A stretch of 64,000 nt of DNA from Owenweeksia sp. (GCA_002695025.1 NZNV01000025.1:208727-272726); one strand, 5' to 3'. Positions 23,718 to 33,194 are shown, counted from the first letter of the stretch. The notes: a model not told the origin generated them from the sequence alone. Numbers and translations: made by a program.

Positions 23718-25235
23718 TTAATAGGCTGTTACGGTAAATTCACGAGTGTAAACTTCTCCGTTTTCCACGCGCACTTTCAAGAGGTAAACCCCTGCAGAAA
23801 GATTCTTTACGTCCACCGTATTCAGCTCCTCATCAAATTTCACATTAACCTGGCGACCGGTATAATCAAATACATATATATCAGATATACTCTCTTTACC
23901 AGCTACTTCAAGGCTAAATGATTCTCTTACTGGGTTAGGGAACAACTGTAATGATTCATTACCGCTAACTGCCTTGTTCTGGCTACCTGGAAGGTTACTT
24001 ACATAAATAACACCAGCATAGCGGCTATTGGAAGTTTCCCGGGTGGGTACGCCTATGGCAATAGCTCCATCGCTAAGTTGCACGTTACCAAACCTTTCTG
24101 AATTGGATGGATTGGGAGCCGTAATAATATCTTCAATAGTCCAGTAGTTGGATTTAAGATCTCTTTTATAAAGGAAAACAGCACCAGCATAAGTAATACC
24201 TTCTACATTGTAATTAGGTGCAGAAACGGCAATGTGATCGCCATCAAAGGAAATATCAGCTCCAAAACGATCAATAGCCAAGCGGTTTTCAGGGCTGAGT
24301 TTTTGTGTAAAGTTCCATTTTCCATCCCGGTCACGTTGAAATATCTCCACACTACCTTGGCGGTTTTCCTGTGATCCTACAGCTAAGAAGCTGCCGGAAA
24401 CACTGATATTATTTCCAAAGTAAGATTGAGACTGCCTGTTTTGCTGTGTAACCTTCTGTGCAAGCGACCAGTTGCCACCTTCACGCTTAAAAATGTAAAT
24501 AGCACCACTACGGGTAAGGTTGTTTTCACCAAACTGGTCTGAATCATCAGTTGGGGCTCCTATATATAGGTAGTCCCCATCAATAGCCAGAGAAGATCCA
24601 AAATCAGGTTTGAAACCATCCGAACGCAAGTAATCCTTACCGGATATTTTTTGAACAAAGCTCCAGCTTCCGGAACCATTGTTTTCAAAAATGTAAACTT
24701 CCTGGGTAGCTCCGGCTACTACAGCAGCATATTTATCACTCAGCGCTACAGCTGATCCAAATTGCTGACCGTTAGCTTTTTCTCCCGCTAAAACGGAAAG
24801 TTTTTGCCCGGCTTCCCATTGCCCGGCTGCATTACGGTGATACATAAAAGCTGCTCCGGCAGGATAAGCTTCATTTTCTGTTGTACGGGCATGGTATGCT
24901 CCTACCAGAAAATAGTCACCATTGATGGCCGCGCTGCTTCCATACCATTCAGATAGGGAAGATTGATTGGTGTGAACCATTTTTTGCAAAAGTTGCCATG
25001 CTCCGGAGGCAGCATCCCTGTTGTAGACGTAGAAAGCACCATTGCTTTGAGGGTCAGAAGAATACCCTTTTGATAAAACAATAGCCTGATCGCCTTGAAT
25101 AAAGACATCAGATCCGAAGCTTGCATAGCTATGCGGATCCGGGTTGGGAATTTCCTCAAGCTCCACGCTTCCACTTTGTGCGAAACCGGTAGCTGAAGAA
25201 ACGGACAGTACTCCAATGAGTATCCACTGTTTCAT
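23718..25235 (-). CDS. Secreted FG-GAP-like beta-propeller protein with T9SS sorting domain
   Basis: 505 residues from ATG 25235, chosen because it gives a clean signal peptide (MKQWILIGVLSVSSATGFAQ); the frame extends 15 codons further. Repeated units of ~50 residues (FGSAVALSDKYAAVVAGA, DGDYLYIGAPTDD, VSGSFLAVGSQ) form an FG-GAP-like propeller. The last ~80 residues are a type A T9SS sorting domain (LQLFPNPVRESFSLEV ... LSAGVYLLKV). Expected location: outside the cell or on the outer surface. Ligand unknown. Confidence 0.85.
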   Translation of the reverse strand: MKQWILIGVLSVSSATGFAQSGSVELEEIPNPDPHSYASFGSDVFIQGDQAIVLSKGYSSDPQSNGAFYVYNRDAASGAWQLLQKMVHTNQSSLSEWYGSSAAINGDYFLVGAYHARTTENEAYPAGAAFMYHRNAAGQWEAGQKLSVLAGEKANGQQFGSAVALSDKYAAVVAGATQEVYIFENNGSGSWSFVQKISGKDYLRSDGFKPDFGSSLAIDGDYLYIGAPTDDSDQFGENNLTRSGAIYIFKREGGNWSLAQKVTQQNRQSQSYFGNNISVSGSFLAVGSQENRQGSVEIFQRDRDGKWNFTQKLSPENRLAIDRFGADISFDGDHIAVSAPNYNVEGITYAGAVFLYKRDLKSNYWTIEDIITAPNPSNSERFGNVQLSDGAIAIGVPTRETSNSRYAGVIYVSNLPGSQNKAVSGNESLQLFPNPVRESFSLEVAGKESISDIYVFDYTGRQVNVKFDEELNTVDVKNLSAGVYLLKVRVENGEVYTREFTVTAY

Positions 25236-25665
25236 GATTGTTGAGTTAGAGTTAATACTGGATAAAATATCTTCACCCAAGATAAGATTATTTACAATAA
25301 TTCAAAGAGGATCAGTTGGTTAGGGGTGATGATTTGAGGTTTGTACGGTTTTTTTTGTTGTATTAGTGATACTGTACTTTATTGTCTGTCAACCAACTAA
25401 ATTTTTGGATTTTCGCAATTATATTTTTGATAGGATATCGTTATTTAGACTGGGTCTAACTTAGAAAGCGAGACTTTAGCCTCCTTTCCGTTTTGAAAAA
25501 CCCCCACTAACCAAATGAAAAGGTGCGGTCCGCAACATGGGGATTTTTTCCACGAAAAAGCAGCAATTACCCCTGAAAACCGGTTGGAATGGCGTTTGGC
25601 AAAGTTTTGGCCGAACAATTTTTGTCAGTAAAATATTATACTGCCATAACAAATTCACTAAAACC
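25236..25665. other. Intergenic region between divergent genes
   Basis: 430 bases holding the 5' sides of the secreted propeller gene (minus) and the ompA-like gene (plus). It is A/T rich, with several poly-T stretches. One TATTTTTG fits the -7 element but has no well-spaced TTTG partner. No gene, RNA or repeat is supported. Confidence 0.4.
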
Positions 25666-26511
25666 ATGAAAAGAATATCACACCTTGCCATAGCATCGCT
25701 ATTGGCTTTGGGCACAACTACATCTTGTGTCTCCAAGAAAAAGTATGTAAGTGCTCAAAACAAGATAGACCGCCTGCAACAAGACAGTACTGCTCTGGAA
25801 AGAGAGGTGGCTAATCTTGAGACCGAACTGGAAAGGACTTCTTCTCAGTTTTCCAAGTATAAGGATATGAGTGAGGATCAAAAGGCAGCTATGATGGCCC
25901 AATTGCAAAAACAGGGTTCAGAGTTGAGTGAAAAGGACCAGGCACTTCAATTGAGAGCTCAACGCCTACGTGCCTTGCAAGACCGTCTCAACCGCCAGCA
26001 GGAAATCGTTAACAATCTTCGTCAGACAGTAGCGGATGCACTGGTGAATTTTGATGCCGAGGACCTTAGTGTAGAGGTAAAGAACGGTAAGGTATATGTA
26101 TCCTTAAGTGATAAGTTGTTATTCCCTTCGGGAAGTGCCAAACTCAATACCGAAGGAAAAAATGCCATCGGGAAGGTTGCGGAGGTGCTTCAGAAAAATC
26201 CTAAGATCAGTATTGAGGTAGTTGGCCATACGGATGATGTACCTATTAATACAGCTAAATACTCGGATAACTGGGATTTGAGTACCGCAAGGGCTACCAC
26301 CATTACCCGGTTGCTCACTGATGACTACAATATTACAGGTGAACGCCTTACAGCTTCAGGCATGAGTAAATACAGCCCCGTAGCCTCCAATGAAACTAAA
26401 GAAGGGCGCTCCAGGAACAGGCGTACTGAAATAGTGCTTACCCCTAAGCTGGAAGAACTCTTTAAGATATTAAGTGGTGAAGTGGAAGCTTCTACTCCCG
26501 TAGAACAGTAA
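25666..26511 (+). CDS. OmpA-family peptidoglycan-binding lipoprotein
   Basis: 281 residues from ATG 25666, chosen for its lipoprotein signal (LLALGTTTSC, Cys ~22). Residues ~30-130 are a coiled coil. Residues ~150-270 are an OmpA C-terminal domain: LLFPSGSAKLNTEGKNAI, VVGHTDDVPI, WDLSTARA, SRNRRTEIVL. The D and R expected to hold diaminopimelate are present (TDD, NRRTEI). Role: links the outer membrane to peptidoglycan. The next gene starts 32 bases downstream and may share the transcript. Confidence 0.9.
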   Translation: MKRISHLAIASLLALGTTTSCVSKKKYVSAQNKIDRLQQDSTALEREVANLETELERTSSQFSKYKDMSEDQKAAMMAQLQKQGSELSEKDQALQLRAQRLRALQDRLNRQQEIVNNLRQTVADALVNFDAEDLSVEVKNGKVYVSLSDKLLFPSGSAKLNTEGKNAIGKVAEVLQKNPKISIEVVGHTDDVPINTAKYSDNWDLSTARATTITRLLTDDYNITGERLTASGMSKYSPVASNETKEGRSRNRRTEIVLTPKLEELFKILSGEVEASTPVEQ

Positions 26512-26543
26512 TTAATTATTTAAATCATAATTTGAATACAGAT

Positions 26544-27344
26544 ATGAAAACGATAGGGAAATTGTCGCTAACCGTAACGTTTGCTTTATCTCTGCTCTTT
26601 ATAGGATGTAAAAAAGATGACTCCGATGGTAGTAATGAACCGGCAAAGGTCATGATGAGGCTTACTGACGCCCCGGCTGATTACGATGCTGTATTGATTG
26701 ATGTGCGGGCGGTGGAGATCCACTATGAAGATGAAAGCGAAGAAGCAGGATGGGAAACTCTGGATAATGTACGTCCCGGGATCTATAATCTGCTGGATTT
26801 TACCAATGGTATAGATACGCTTATCGCTTATGATGATGTACCAGCCCGTAGGATCAACCAAATACGCCTGATCCTTGGATCAGATAATGATGTGGTGATC
26901 GATGGTATTTCGTATGATCTGAAAACCCCATCTGCCCAACAATCTGGTTTAAAACTGAATGTTCAGGAAACCCTGGAGCCCGGTCTGGTATATGAGTTCT
27001 GGTTGGATTTTGATGCCAGCCGTTCCATTGTGACCACCGGCAATGGTAATTACATACTTAAGCCTGTGATCCGTGTATTTACGAAAGTGACTACCGGAAG
27101 TATTGAAGGAACGGTAATGCCAGCGGCTTCACATCCCGCTATTCTTGCCTATAATGCTGCTGGAGATACTGCGGCTGCACGTGCCGATTCGGTGACCGGA
27201 TATTTTCTGATCCCGGGTTTGAATGATGGTTCCTATACCATTGAATTTGATCCCGTATCCCCCTACCAGCCGAAGACTGAAACCGGGGTGGTTGTTTCCA
27301 CCGGAGTGGTTACGGATATGGATACCGTGATCATTACACAGTAA
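26544..27344 (+). CDS. DUF4382 lipoprotein
   Basis: 266 residues from ATG 26544 (an upstream in-frame TTG is less likely). Lipoprotein signal ends LLFIGCKKD. MMRLTDAPADYDAVLIDV, then VEIHYED and NLLDFTNG, is the DUF4382 pattern. The C-terminal ~80 residues (GSIEGTVMPAASHPAILAYN, then SVTGYFLIPGLNDGSYTIEF) form a carboxypeptidase-regulatory-like beta-sandwich. Surface or periplasmic; function unknown. It ends at a strong bidirectional terminator. Confidence 0.85.
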   Translation: MKTIGKLSLTVTFALSLLFIGCKKDDSDGSNEPAKVMMRLTDAPADYDAVLIDVRAVEIHYEDESEEAGWETLDNVRPGIYNLLDFTNGIDTLIAYDDVPARRINQIRLILGSDNDVVIDGISYDLKTPSAQQSGLKLNVQETLEPGLVYEFWLDFDASRSIVTTGNGNYILKPVIRVFTKVTTGSIEGTVMPAASHPAILAYNAAGDTAAARADSVTGYFLIPGLNDGSYTIEFDPVSPYQPKTETGVVVSTGVVTDMDTVIITQ

Positions 27345-27362
27345 GTAGTTACCTTATATATG

Positions 27363-27392
27363 AAAAGGCCCCGGAAATTTCCGGGGCCTTTT
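27363..27392. terminator. Bidirectional terminator between convergent genes
   Basis: AAAAGGCCCCGGAAA and its exact complement TTTCCGGGGCCTTTT form a perfect 15-bp stem-loop between the DUF4382 gene and umuD. Confidence 0.92.
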
Positions 27393-27416
27393 CCATTTTA
27401 TAAAGGGCATAGCCGC

Positions 27417-27845
27417 TTAGATCAGTTTTTTGATAACCCCTGTTACCACTCCCCATAAACGAAAGTCCATAAACTGGGTGATCCGGATGGGAGAATAATT
27501 CTTATTGGCAGGTTGCAGGAACAACTCTGCACCATTTTTATAGAGGCGTTTTACGGTATAATCACCGTTGATCACAGCCAGGACCACGTTATTATTCTGA
27601 GGTTCCAGTTCGCGATCCACAATAAGCAGATCCCCATCATCTATACCAGCATCTATCATGCTTTGTCCGGCAACTCTCACACAAAAGGTGGATTTTTTAT
27701 TGCGGATAAGCTCTTCATTAATGTTGATGGTACTTTGGAAAGGCATGGAAACATAGGAGGGGTCGCCAGCTGCCACACCCATATCAAAAAAAGGCACAGG
27801 GAAACCATTTTCTCCTTCCAGGGGAATTATCTCGTTTACTTTCAT
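27417..27845 (-). CDS. umuD: UmuD-like S24 peptidase / translesion polymerase subunit
   Basis: 142 residues. Self-cleavage site in GVAAGDPS (Ala-Gly), catalytic Ser in AGQSMIDAGIDDGDLLIVDR and catalytic Lys in GDYTVKRL: the LexA/UmuD family. The short length and absence of a DNA-binding domain point to UmuD rather than LexA. UmuD normally pairs with UmuC to form Pol V, but no umuC follows here (terminator 24 bases downstream). SOS control is expected from the family, but no operator is recognised. Confidence 0.85.
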   Translation of the reverse strand: MKVNEIIPLEGENGFPVPFFDMGVAAGDPSYVSMPFQSTININEELIRNKKSTFCVRVAGQSMIDAGIDDGDLLIVDRELEPQNNNVVLAVINGDYTVKRLYKNGAELFLQPANKNYSPIRITQFMDFRLWGVVTGVIKKLI

Positions 27846-27882
27846 AGCAGAAGGTTTACAGGAATGCTATAACCGACAGTGC

Positions 27883-28659
27883 CTAGATGACCTTTTTGAT
27901 CACGCGTAACTTGTGGGTATGCATACCTTTTTCAGCATTAAAGATACCGGTTTGATCCAAACGATCCAACCTCACTTTTCCGGAAGCGTGAATAATATAG
28001 TTATCGCTGAGGATGATGCCTACATGCGTTATAATGCCTTCTTCATTGTCAAAAAAAGCCAGATCACCAGGTTCGGATTCTTCAATAAAACTGAGCGTAA
28101 TACCATGGCGCGCCTGTTCTGCAGAATCGCGGGGCAGAGGGTAGCCGGTTAAGCGGTATACCATCTGAGTGTATCCAGAGCAATCAATTCCCAAAGGGGT
28201 GCGGCCTCCCCACAGGTAGGGCGCATTCAGGTACTGATAGGCGTATTCCACCAGGCTGGTACGTGAAGATGTCTTAGTCGAAAAAGGCCCCATAAAATCA
28301 AAATGGGTATACTCCAGATCTACTTGCCCACCCTTTTTCATTTTGGGTAACATAGAACCTAACAACACGGGAAAGAAGCTGCCGGAATCCGGGTGGGAAA
28401 TGATCTCGATCATTTCAGTTGAAACCGGTACTGCACCTTCCTGCACTTCATTATAAAAGTTCTCACTCAGCTGTTCCCACTGCTTATTGTCAATCCAGCC
28501 TTCATAGTTATCATGGGCCAGGCGTATGCGTGACCATTTTTTGCGTTGCTCCAAAACCTTAAAGGTTTCACCGAACAGGACCTGATTGGTCATTTCAGCA
28601 CGGTCATCGGGTTCAGACCGCATCGGAATTACGCTAAGGCTACAAACCCCGTATTGCAT
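27883..28659 (-). CDS. SH3-NlpC/P60 cell-wall endopeptidase
   Basis: 258 residues. The N-terminal ~60 residues are an SH3-like domain (VIPMRSEPDDRAEMTNQVLF, GWID). The C40 peptidase domain has the catalytic Cys in GIDCSGYTQ, His in ITHVGIIL and a second His in YIIHASG. This order matches dipeptidyl-peptidase VI-type enzymes (YkfC-like) that cut D-Glu-containing muropeptides in the cytoplasm; no signal peptide is visible. It lies between umuD and a thiolase on the same strand. Confidence 0.85.
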   Translation of the reverse strand: MQYGVCSLSVIPMRSEPDDRAEMTNQVLFGETFKVLEQRKKWSRIRLAHDNYEGWIDNKQWEQLSENFYNEVQEGAVPVSTEMIEIISHPDSGSFFPVLLGSMLPKMKKGGQVDLEYTHFDFMGPFSTKTSSRTSLVEYAYQYLNAPYLWGGRTPLGIDCSGYTQMVYRLTGYPLPRDSAEQARHGITLSFIEESEPGDLAFFDNEEGIITHVGIILSDNYIIHASGKVRLDRLDQTGIFNAEKGMHTHKLRVIKKVI

Positions 28660-28683
28660 GCAGTGGTTGTAATTAAGCTGGGT

Positions 28684-29862
28684 TTATAAAGATTCGATAA
28701 CCAGGGCAGAAGCACCACCACCACCATTGCAAATTCCGGCAGCACCGTATTTGCCGTTATTTTGCTTCAATACATTAAGCAAGGTAACTACAATACGGGC
28801 TCCACTGGCTCCCAGTGGGTGGCCGATGGATACAGCTCCACCGTTTATATTGGTTTGGGAGGCATCAATTCCGAGGAGTTGCATGTTGGCCAATCCTACT
28901 ACAGAAAATGCCTCATTCAACTCATAGTAGCTGATATCTTCTTTTTTGAGTCCTGCTTTTTCAATAGCCAAGGGTACGGCTTTGGCAGGGGAGGTGGTAA
29001 ACCATTCTGATGCCTGGGCGGCATCAGCATAGGACACTACTCTGGCCAGGGGCTTCAAACCCAGGGCTTGTGCTTTTTCAGCGCTCATCAATACCATAGC
29101 GGCCGCACCATCATTGAGATTTGAGGCATTGGCAGCAGTTACCGATCCTTCCTTATCAAATACCGGGCGCAGTTGAGGTATTTTTTCAAAGTTTACCTTT
29201 TTATAATCTTCATCTTCAGTAACCAGGATAGGGTCACCTTTGCGCTGGGGTATTTCAACGGGTATCACTTCATCTTTAAAACGACCATTGGCCCAGGCAT
29301 CAGCACTGCGTTTGTAGCTGTTAATGGCAAATTCATCCTGTTCCTCACGGCTAAAGTTCATGTCCCTGGCACAAAGCTCGGCACAGTTACCCATGTGTGT
29401 TTTATTGTAAACATCAGTAAGACCGTCACGCAACAAGCCATCTATCATTTCTATGCTACCCAGTTTCTGTCCATTACGTCCATTGGGAAGGTAATGGGGA
29501 ACCATGCTCATATTTTCCATACCACCAGCTACTATGACATCGGCATCACCACAACGGATAGCCTGGGCGGCCTGCATAATAGCCTTCATACCGCTGGAGC
29601 AAACCTTATTCACAGTAGTACAGGGAACGGTTTCACTAAGGCCTGCACCCAGGGCCGCCTGACGGGCAGGAGCCTGTCCGTTGTTGGCCTGCAGCACATT
29701 ACCCATCAATACCTCCTGAACTTCTTTGGGGTCCAGCTGTATTTTGTCCAGAGCTCCTTTAATGGCAATGGATCCGAGCTGTGTGGCAGGTATGGTGGAT
29801 AAAGAGCCTAAAAAGCCCCCGATGGGTGTTCTTACGGCTGAAACTATTACTACATCTCTCAT
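28684..29862 (-). CDS. Acetyl-CoA C-acetyltransferase (thiolase)
   Basis: 392 residues, full length for the family. Active-site Cys88 region NKVCSSGMKA, GGMENMS loop, His in NGGAVSIGHPLGASGAR and second Cys in CNGGGGASAL. The reaction is condensation of two acetyl-CoA or thiolysis of beta-ketoacyl-CoA. Neighbours do not form a beta-oxidation operon, so the direction is open. It is divergent from the 7TM-HD gene with a 112-base shared promoter region. Confidence 0.93.
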   Translation of the reverse strand: MRDVVIVSAVRTPIGGFLGSLSTIPATQLGSIAIKGALDKIQLDPKEVQEVLMGNVLQANNGQAPARQAALGAGLSETVPCTTVNKVCSSGMKAIMQAAQAIRCGDADVIVAGGMENMSMVPHYLPNGRNGQKLGSIEMIDGLLRDGLTDVYNKTHMGNCAELCARDMNFSREEQDEFAINSYKRSADAWANGRFKDEVIPVEIPQRKGDPILVTEDEDYKKVNFEKIPQLRPVFDKEGSVTAANASNLNDGAAAMVLMSAEKAQALGLKPLARVVSYADAAQASEWFTTSPAKAVPLAIEKAGLKKEDISYYELNEAFSVVGLANMQLLGIDASQTNINGGAVSIGHPLGASGARIVVTLLNVLKQNNGKYGAAGICNGGGGASALVIESL

Positions 29863-29974
29863 ATCGTGATATATTTTTACTAAGCGATTGTACGGAGGGC
29901 GAAAATACAGAAAAATTAAGCGAATTTGCCGGACGTAGGTTTATAGCTATTTTTGAACTCGAGGCGTACGCTAC

Positions 29975-32056
29975 ATGAAAAAACTCCTGTTATATCTCCA
30001 GAACCGACAAACCCAAATGGCCAGTGTTCTGCTCTTTGTTTTATCGGTTGCTTTTGTGGTATACCTGAACCCCAGGGAGGCCAAGTTTAAATATGAATTC
30101 CAGAAGGGCAAGCCGTGGCTGTACGAAAACCTGGTGGCACCTTTTGATTTTGCCGTGGTAAAAAGCTCTGAGGAACTGGAAAAGGAGCGCAAGCAGCTTC
30201 GCAATAATAAAACCTTGTTCCTGGTTCGTGAGGAGGGCCTGAAGACCGCTGCGCTAAGCCAGTTTGAAAAGGAAATAAGCCGGAAGTGGCGCCTGGCCAA
30301 GGACAGTGGATTGCTGACCACCAATACATCTCCGTCCCTGGCCGGAGTTATCCAAAACGGTAAGAAAATTATCAGTCATATCTATGACAAGGGTGTTTTA
30401 AAGCCCATAGAGAGTGATGTGTCCAGGAATTACGGGGAGATATTACTTACGGAAAAAGGAATAAGCAAAGCAGTTTCCTTTGAAAACTTCTATACCATAA
30501 AGGAAGCAGCAATGTATGCGCGTACCAACTTACCTTACTCCTCCAATGAGGAAGTATATAACCTGGTGATTGGGGTTATCATCAATAACCTGGATTACAA
30601 TATATTATTTGATGAGAACACCACCAATAATTACCTGAAGTCGCAGCTGGACAATATACTGCCAACCAAGGGCCTGGTACAACGCGGGGAGTTGGTGATC
30701 TTTAAGGGAAACCTGGTGGATGATGAAAAATTCGCCAAACTTTCTTCCTTAAGGCAGGCGTATGAAGGTTCCTTTTCCACCAAGGCCAGCCTGTACTATA
30801 TACTCTTTGGCCAGATATTGCTGGTAAGCATTCTCTTTCTGGTATTATTCCTCTTCCTTTACCAGTTCAGGCAGCGCATTATGGAAGACGTTTCCAAGCT
30901 TACCTTCATCCTGGTAAACGTGCTCTTGATGGTTTTTATGGCCAAGATAGTTATGGACTTTGGGGTAGAGTATATTTACCTGGCGCCTTTTCCCATCTTA
31001 CCTATTGTTATACGTTCCTTCTTTGATACCCGTATTGCCTTGTTTGTGCACATGGTAGCTATGTTGCTCATTGGCTTCCTGGTGCCCAACAGCTTTGAGT
31101 TTATCTTCCTGCAGTTCATAGCCGGTATTTTTGCCATTATCCTGGTTAACAATTTATACAAAAGAGGGCAGCTCTTTTTTACTGCGGCCAAGATCATAGC
31201 GGTATACTGTCTGTCATACCTGAGCATGGCCATTATACAGGAAGGTTCGTTCAAGCAGATCGAGATGATCAACTTCGCTTATTTTGCCGGTAACGGATTT
31301 TTGACCCTTATTTCCTTTCCGCTCATTTATATGGAAGAAAAGCTCTTTGGTTTTGTCTCGGATGTGTCGTTGTTGGAACTCAGTGATACCAATAACCCCC
31401 TGTTACGCGAACTGGCACAAAAAGCACCCGGTACCTTTCAGCATTCCCTGCAGGTAGCTAACCTGGCAGAAGCAGCCGTGCTGAGCATTAACGGAAATGC
31501 ACTACTGGTGCGCACCGGGGCACTTTACCATGATATTGGCAAGATGACCTATCCGATGTATTTTATCGAAAACCAGCATACAGGGCTTAACCCGCATGAT
31601 GAACTTTCATTTGAGGAAAGTGCCCAGATGATCATCGGACACGTAAAAGAGGGGATAAAGATTGCCAAGAAGAATAACCTGCCGGATGTGCTTATTGATT
31701 TTATACGTACGCACCACGGTACTACCACGGTAATGTATTTCTATAAACAGTATATCAAGAATTTCCCGGAGCAGGAGGTGGATCTTAAAAAGTTCACCTA
31801 TCCCGGCCCCAAGCCTTTTAGTAAAGAAACAGCAGCCTTAATGATGGCGGATAGTGTGGAGGCGGCCAGCCGCAGCATGAATAAGCCGGATCATGATAAT
31901 ATCGATAAGCTGGTAGAGAGTATTATTGATCACCAGATGGAGAGCGGACAATTTGAAAATGCGGAGATTACCTTGCGTGAGATCAAGGATATCAAAAAGA
32001 TATTCAAGAAGATGCTGATGAACATCTACCATGTACGAATACAATACCCCGAATAA
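29975..32056 (+). CDS. 7TM-HD phosphohydrolase, PgpH-like (c-di-AMP phosphodiesterase family)
   Basis: 693 residues. An N-terminal membrane helix, a ~230-residue extracytoplasmic domain, about seven membrane helices (~270-470) and a cytoplasmic HD domain: QHSLQVANLAEAA, LYHDIGKM (HD), GHVKEG, TYPGPKPFS, MADSVEAA. This architecture is the 7TMR-HDED family, whose Gram-positive member PgpH degrades c-di-AMP. Cyclic-dinucleotide degradation is the expected role here, not shown directly. Confidence 0.9.
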   Translation: MKKLLLYLQNRQTQMASVLLFVLSVAFVVYLNPREAKFKYEFQKGKPWLYENLVAPFDFAVVKSSEELEKERKQLRNNKTLFLVREEGLKTAALSQFEKEISRKWRLAKDSGLLTTNTSPSLAGVIQNGKKIISHIYDKGVLKPIESDVSRNYGEILLTEKGISKAVSFENFYTIKEAAMYARTNLPYSSNEEVYNLVIGVIINNLDYNILFDENTTNNYLKSQLDNILPTKGLVQRGELVIFKGNLVDDEKFAKLSSLRQAYEGSFSTKASLYYILFGQILLVSILFLVLFLFLYQFRQRIMEDVSKLTFILVNVLLMVFMAKIVMDFGVEYIYLAPFPILPIVIRSFFDTRIALFVHMVAMLLIGFLVPNSFEFIFLQFIAGIFAIILVNNLYKRGQLFFTAAKIIAVYCLSYLSMAIIQEGSFKQIEMINFAYFAGNGFLTLISFPLIYMEEKLFGFVSDVSLLELSDTNNPLLRELAQKAPGTFQHSLQVANLAEAAVLSINGNALLVRTGALYHDIGKMTYPMYFIENQHTGLNPHDELSFEESAQMIIGHVKEGIKIAKKNNLPDVLIDFIRTHHGTTTVMYFYKQYIKNFPEQEVDLKKFTYPGPKPFSKETAALMMADSVEAASRSMNKPDHDNIDKLVESIIDHQMESGQFENAEITLREIKDIKKIFKKMLMNIYHVRIQYPE

Positions 32057-32079
32057 TTTACGGGAATTGTTAAAAGAGA

Positions 32080-32110
32080 CTTGGTTAATTACAAGCTTTG
32101 AGTAAATTTG
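32080..32110 (+). promoter_or_regulatory. Promoter of tRNA-Ser
   Basis: CTTG (32080-32083), 19-base spacer, TAAATTTG (32103-32110): the Bacteroidota -33/-7 arrangement TTTG...TAnnTTTG, 40 bases before the tRNA. Confidence 0.65.
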
Positions 32111-32149
32111 CACCCCCTCATTTAAAGAGGGACGTTTAAGTAACCCATT

Positions 32150-32236
32150 GGTGAGGTGGGTGAGTGGCTTAAACCAGCAGTTTGCTAAACTGCCGTACGT
32201 TAACACGTACCGGGGGTTCGAATCCCCCCCTCACCG
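32150..32236 (+). tRNA. tRNA-Ser(GCT)
   Basis: Acceptor GGTGAGG pairs with CCTCACC. The anticodon stem GCAGT/ACTGC has loop TTGCTAA, anticodon GCT (32184-32186), reading AGC/AGU. A long variable arm (CGTACGTTAACACGTACG) is typical of tRNA-Ser, and the T arm contains GGTTCGAATC. CCA is not encoded. 87 bases, followed by a terminator. Confidence 0.95.
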
Positions 32237-32242
32237 CACTAA

Positions 32243-32270
32243 AACCCTTCCCTTCCGGAAGGGTTTTTTT
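32243..32270 (+). terminator. Terminator of tRNA-Ser
   Basis: AACCCTTCC/GGAAGGGTT hairpin with a T run (TTTTTTT), starting 7 bases after the tRNA. Confidence 0.88.
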
Positions 32271-32271
32271 A

Positions 32272-32868
32272 TTACCGGAAGGGCACCCCTGAAGCCCAGC
32301 CCACAATAGATTGCCGTACTCCTTTGGTGACCGGGGTAACCCGGTGCATTACAAACGAAGGGAATATAATGACTGTACCCCTGCTTCGGGGCGCTTTCAC
32401 CACCTCCTTATTGATCATGAATTCCAGGTCGCCCCCTTCGTACTCAGAAGGATCGGAAAGCTGTACCGTAATACTCAGCTTGCGATGGGATATTTCACCG
32501 GCACCAAAGTCCATGTGCCAGTCAAAAAAGTGTCCCTCTTCATAGCGGGTAAGCTGTAATTCCTGGAAAAAGCCTTGCAAGTCAAACCAAAAGCGTTCAC
32601 TATTGGAAACCAGGGATAGTTGCATCAGCTTTTGATACAGCCATTGGCGCTCATCACTATCATCCAGGAACATGACGGAGGATTTCCGCAGATCATCGCG
32701 GTACTGCTGTTCGCCAGAGAGAGTGGCCTTTATACTTTTTTCCTCGTCCCAACAGGAAAGTACTTTACCGATCTCTTCCATATTGAAGATACTTTCGTAA
32801 TAGCAGTATTCGGCAAAATTCTGTTTTAGGGGGAGCCCGAAGCTGAAGTTAAAGTTGGTATTGGACAT
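32272..32868 (-). CDS. 2-oxoglutarate/Fe(II) dioxygenase, PKHD-type
   Basis: 198 residues from ATG 32868; the frame is open 16 codons further up but the cupin-like fold needs nothing more. Iron ligands: H and D in FFDWHMDFG and H in FVMHRVTPV. The 2-oxoglutarate-binding Arg is in KGVRQSIVGW. EYEGGDLEF is the family strand. Such enzymes hydroxylate peptides or small molecules; PiuC-like members are linked to iron uptake. Substrate here unknown. It lies alone between two tRNA genes. Confidence 0.88.
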   Translation of the reverse strand: MSNTNFNFSFGLPLKQNFAEYCYYESIFNMEEIGKVLSCWDEEKSIKATLSGEQQYRDDLRKSSVMFLDDSDERQWLYQKLMQLSLVSNSERFWFDLQGFFQELQLTRYEEGHFFDWHMDFGAGEISHRKLSITVQLSDPSEYEGGDLEFMINKEVVKAPRSRGTVIIFPSFVMHRVTPVTKGVRQSIVGWASGVPFR

Positions 32869-32941
32869 GGGGTTTGGTTTAGACCCTAAAAATAGGAGTT
32901 TGCATGAGTTTGGCAATAGAGGTAAATAATTTGGTTAAGGG

Positions 32942-32971
32942 TTTGGTGGAAAGATTAAATTTTTAACTTTG
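32942..32971 (+). promoter_or_regulatory. Promoter of tRNA-Pro
   Basis: TTTG (32942-32945), 18-base spacer, TAACTTTG (32964-32971), 24 bases before the tRNA. Confidence 0.7.
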
Positions 32972-32994
32972 CCGTCCCTTTAAAGAAAGGGTAT

Positions 32995-33069
32995 CGGGGC
33001 ATAGCGTAGCCCGGTTATCGCGCCTGCTTTGGGAGCAGGAGGTCGCAGGTTCGAATCCTGCTGCCCCGA
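32995..33069 (+). tRNA. tRNA-Pro(TGG)
   Basis: Acceptor CGGGGCA pairs with TGCCCCG. Anticodon arm CTGCTTTGGGAGCAG with TGG in the loop, T arm GCAGGTTCGAATCCTGC, discriminator A. CCA is not encoded. Confidence 0.95.
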
Positions 33070-33078
33070 CTGACAATC

Positions 33079-33114
33079 AACGGCTTGAAAACTTTCGTTT
33101 TCAGGCCGTTTTTT
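33079..33114 (+). terminator. Terminator of tRNA-Pro
   Basis: AACGGC-TTGAAAAC / GTTTTCA-GGCCGTT hairpin with a TTTTTT run, 10 bases after the tRNA. Confidence 0.88.
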
Positions 33115-33161
33115 ATTTGCACAGGATTTACACAGATATCCATCTTTTCCATTTTCCTGTT

Positions 33162-33194
33162 TTTGCTTTCCCAGCAGAGATTTATCTAAATTTG
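33162..33194 (+). promoter_or_regulatory. Promoter of the FGE-like lipoprotein gene
   Basis: TTTG (33162-33165), 21-base spacer, TAAATTTG (33187-33194), only 10 bases before the ATG. Confidence 0.55.

Noticed and set aside
29173..29802. 209-codon open frame on the plus strand
   Set aside because: Antisense shadow of the thiolase gene, whose active-site motifs are intact.
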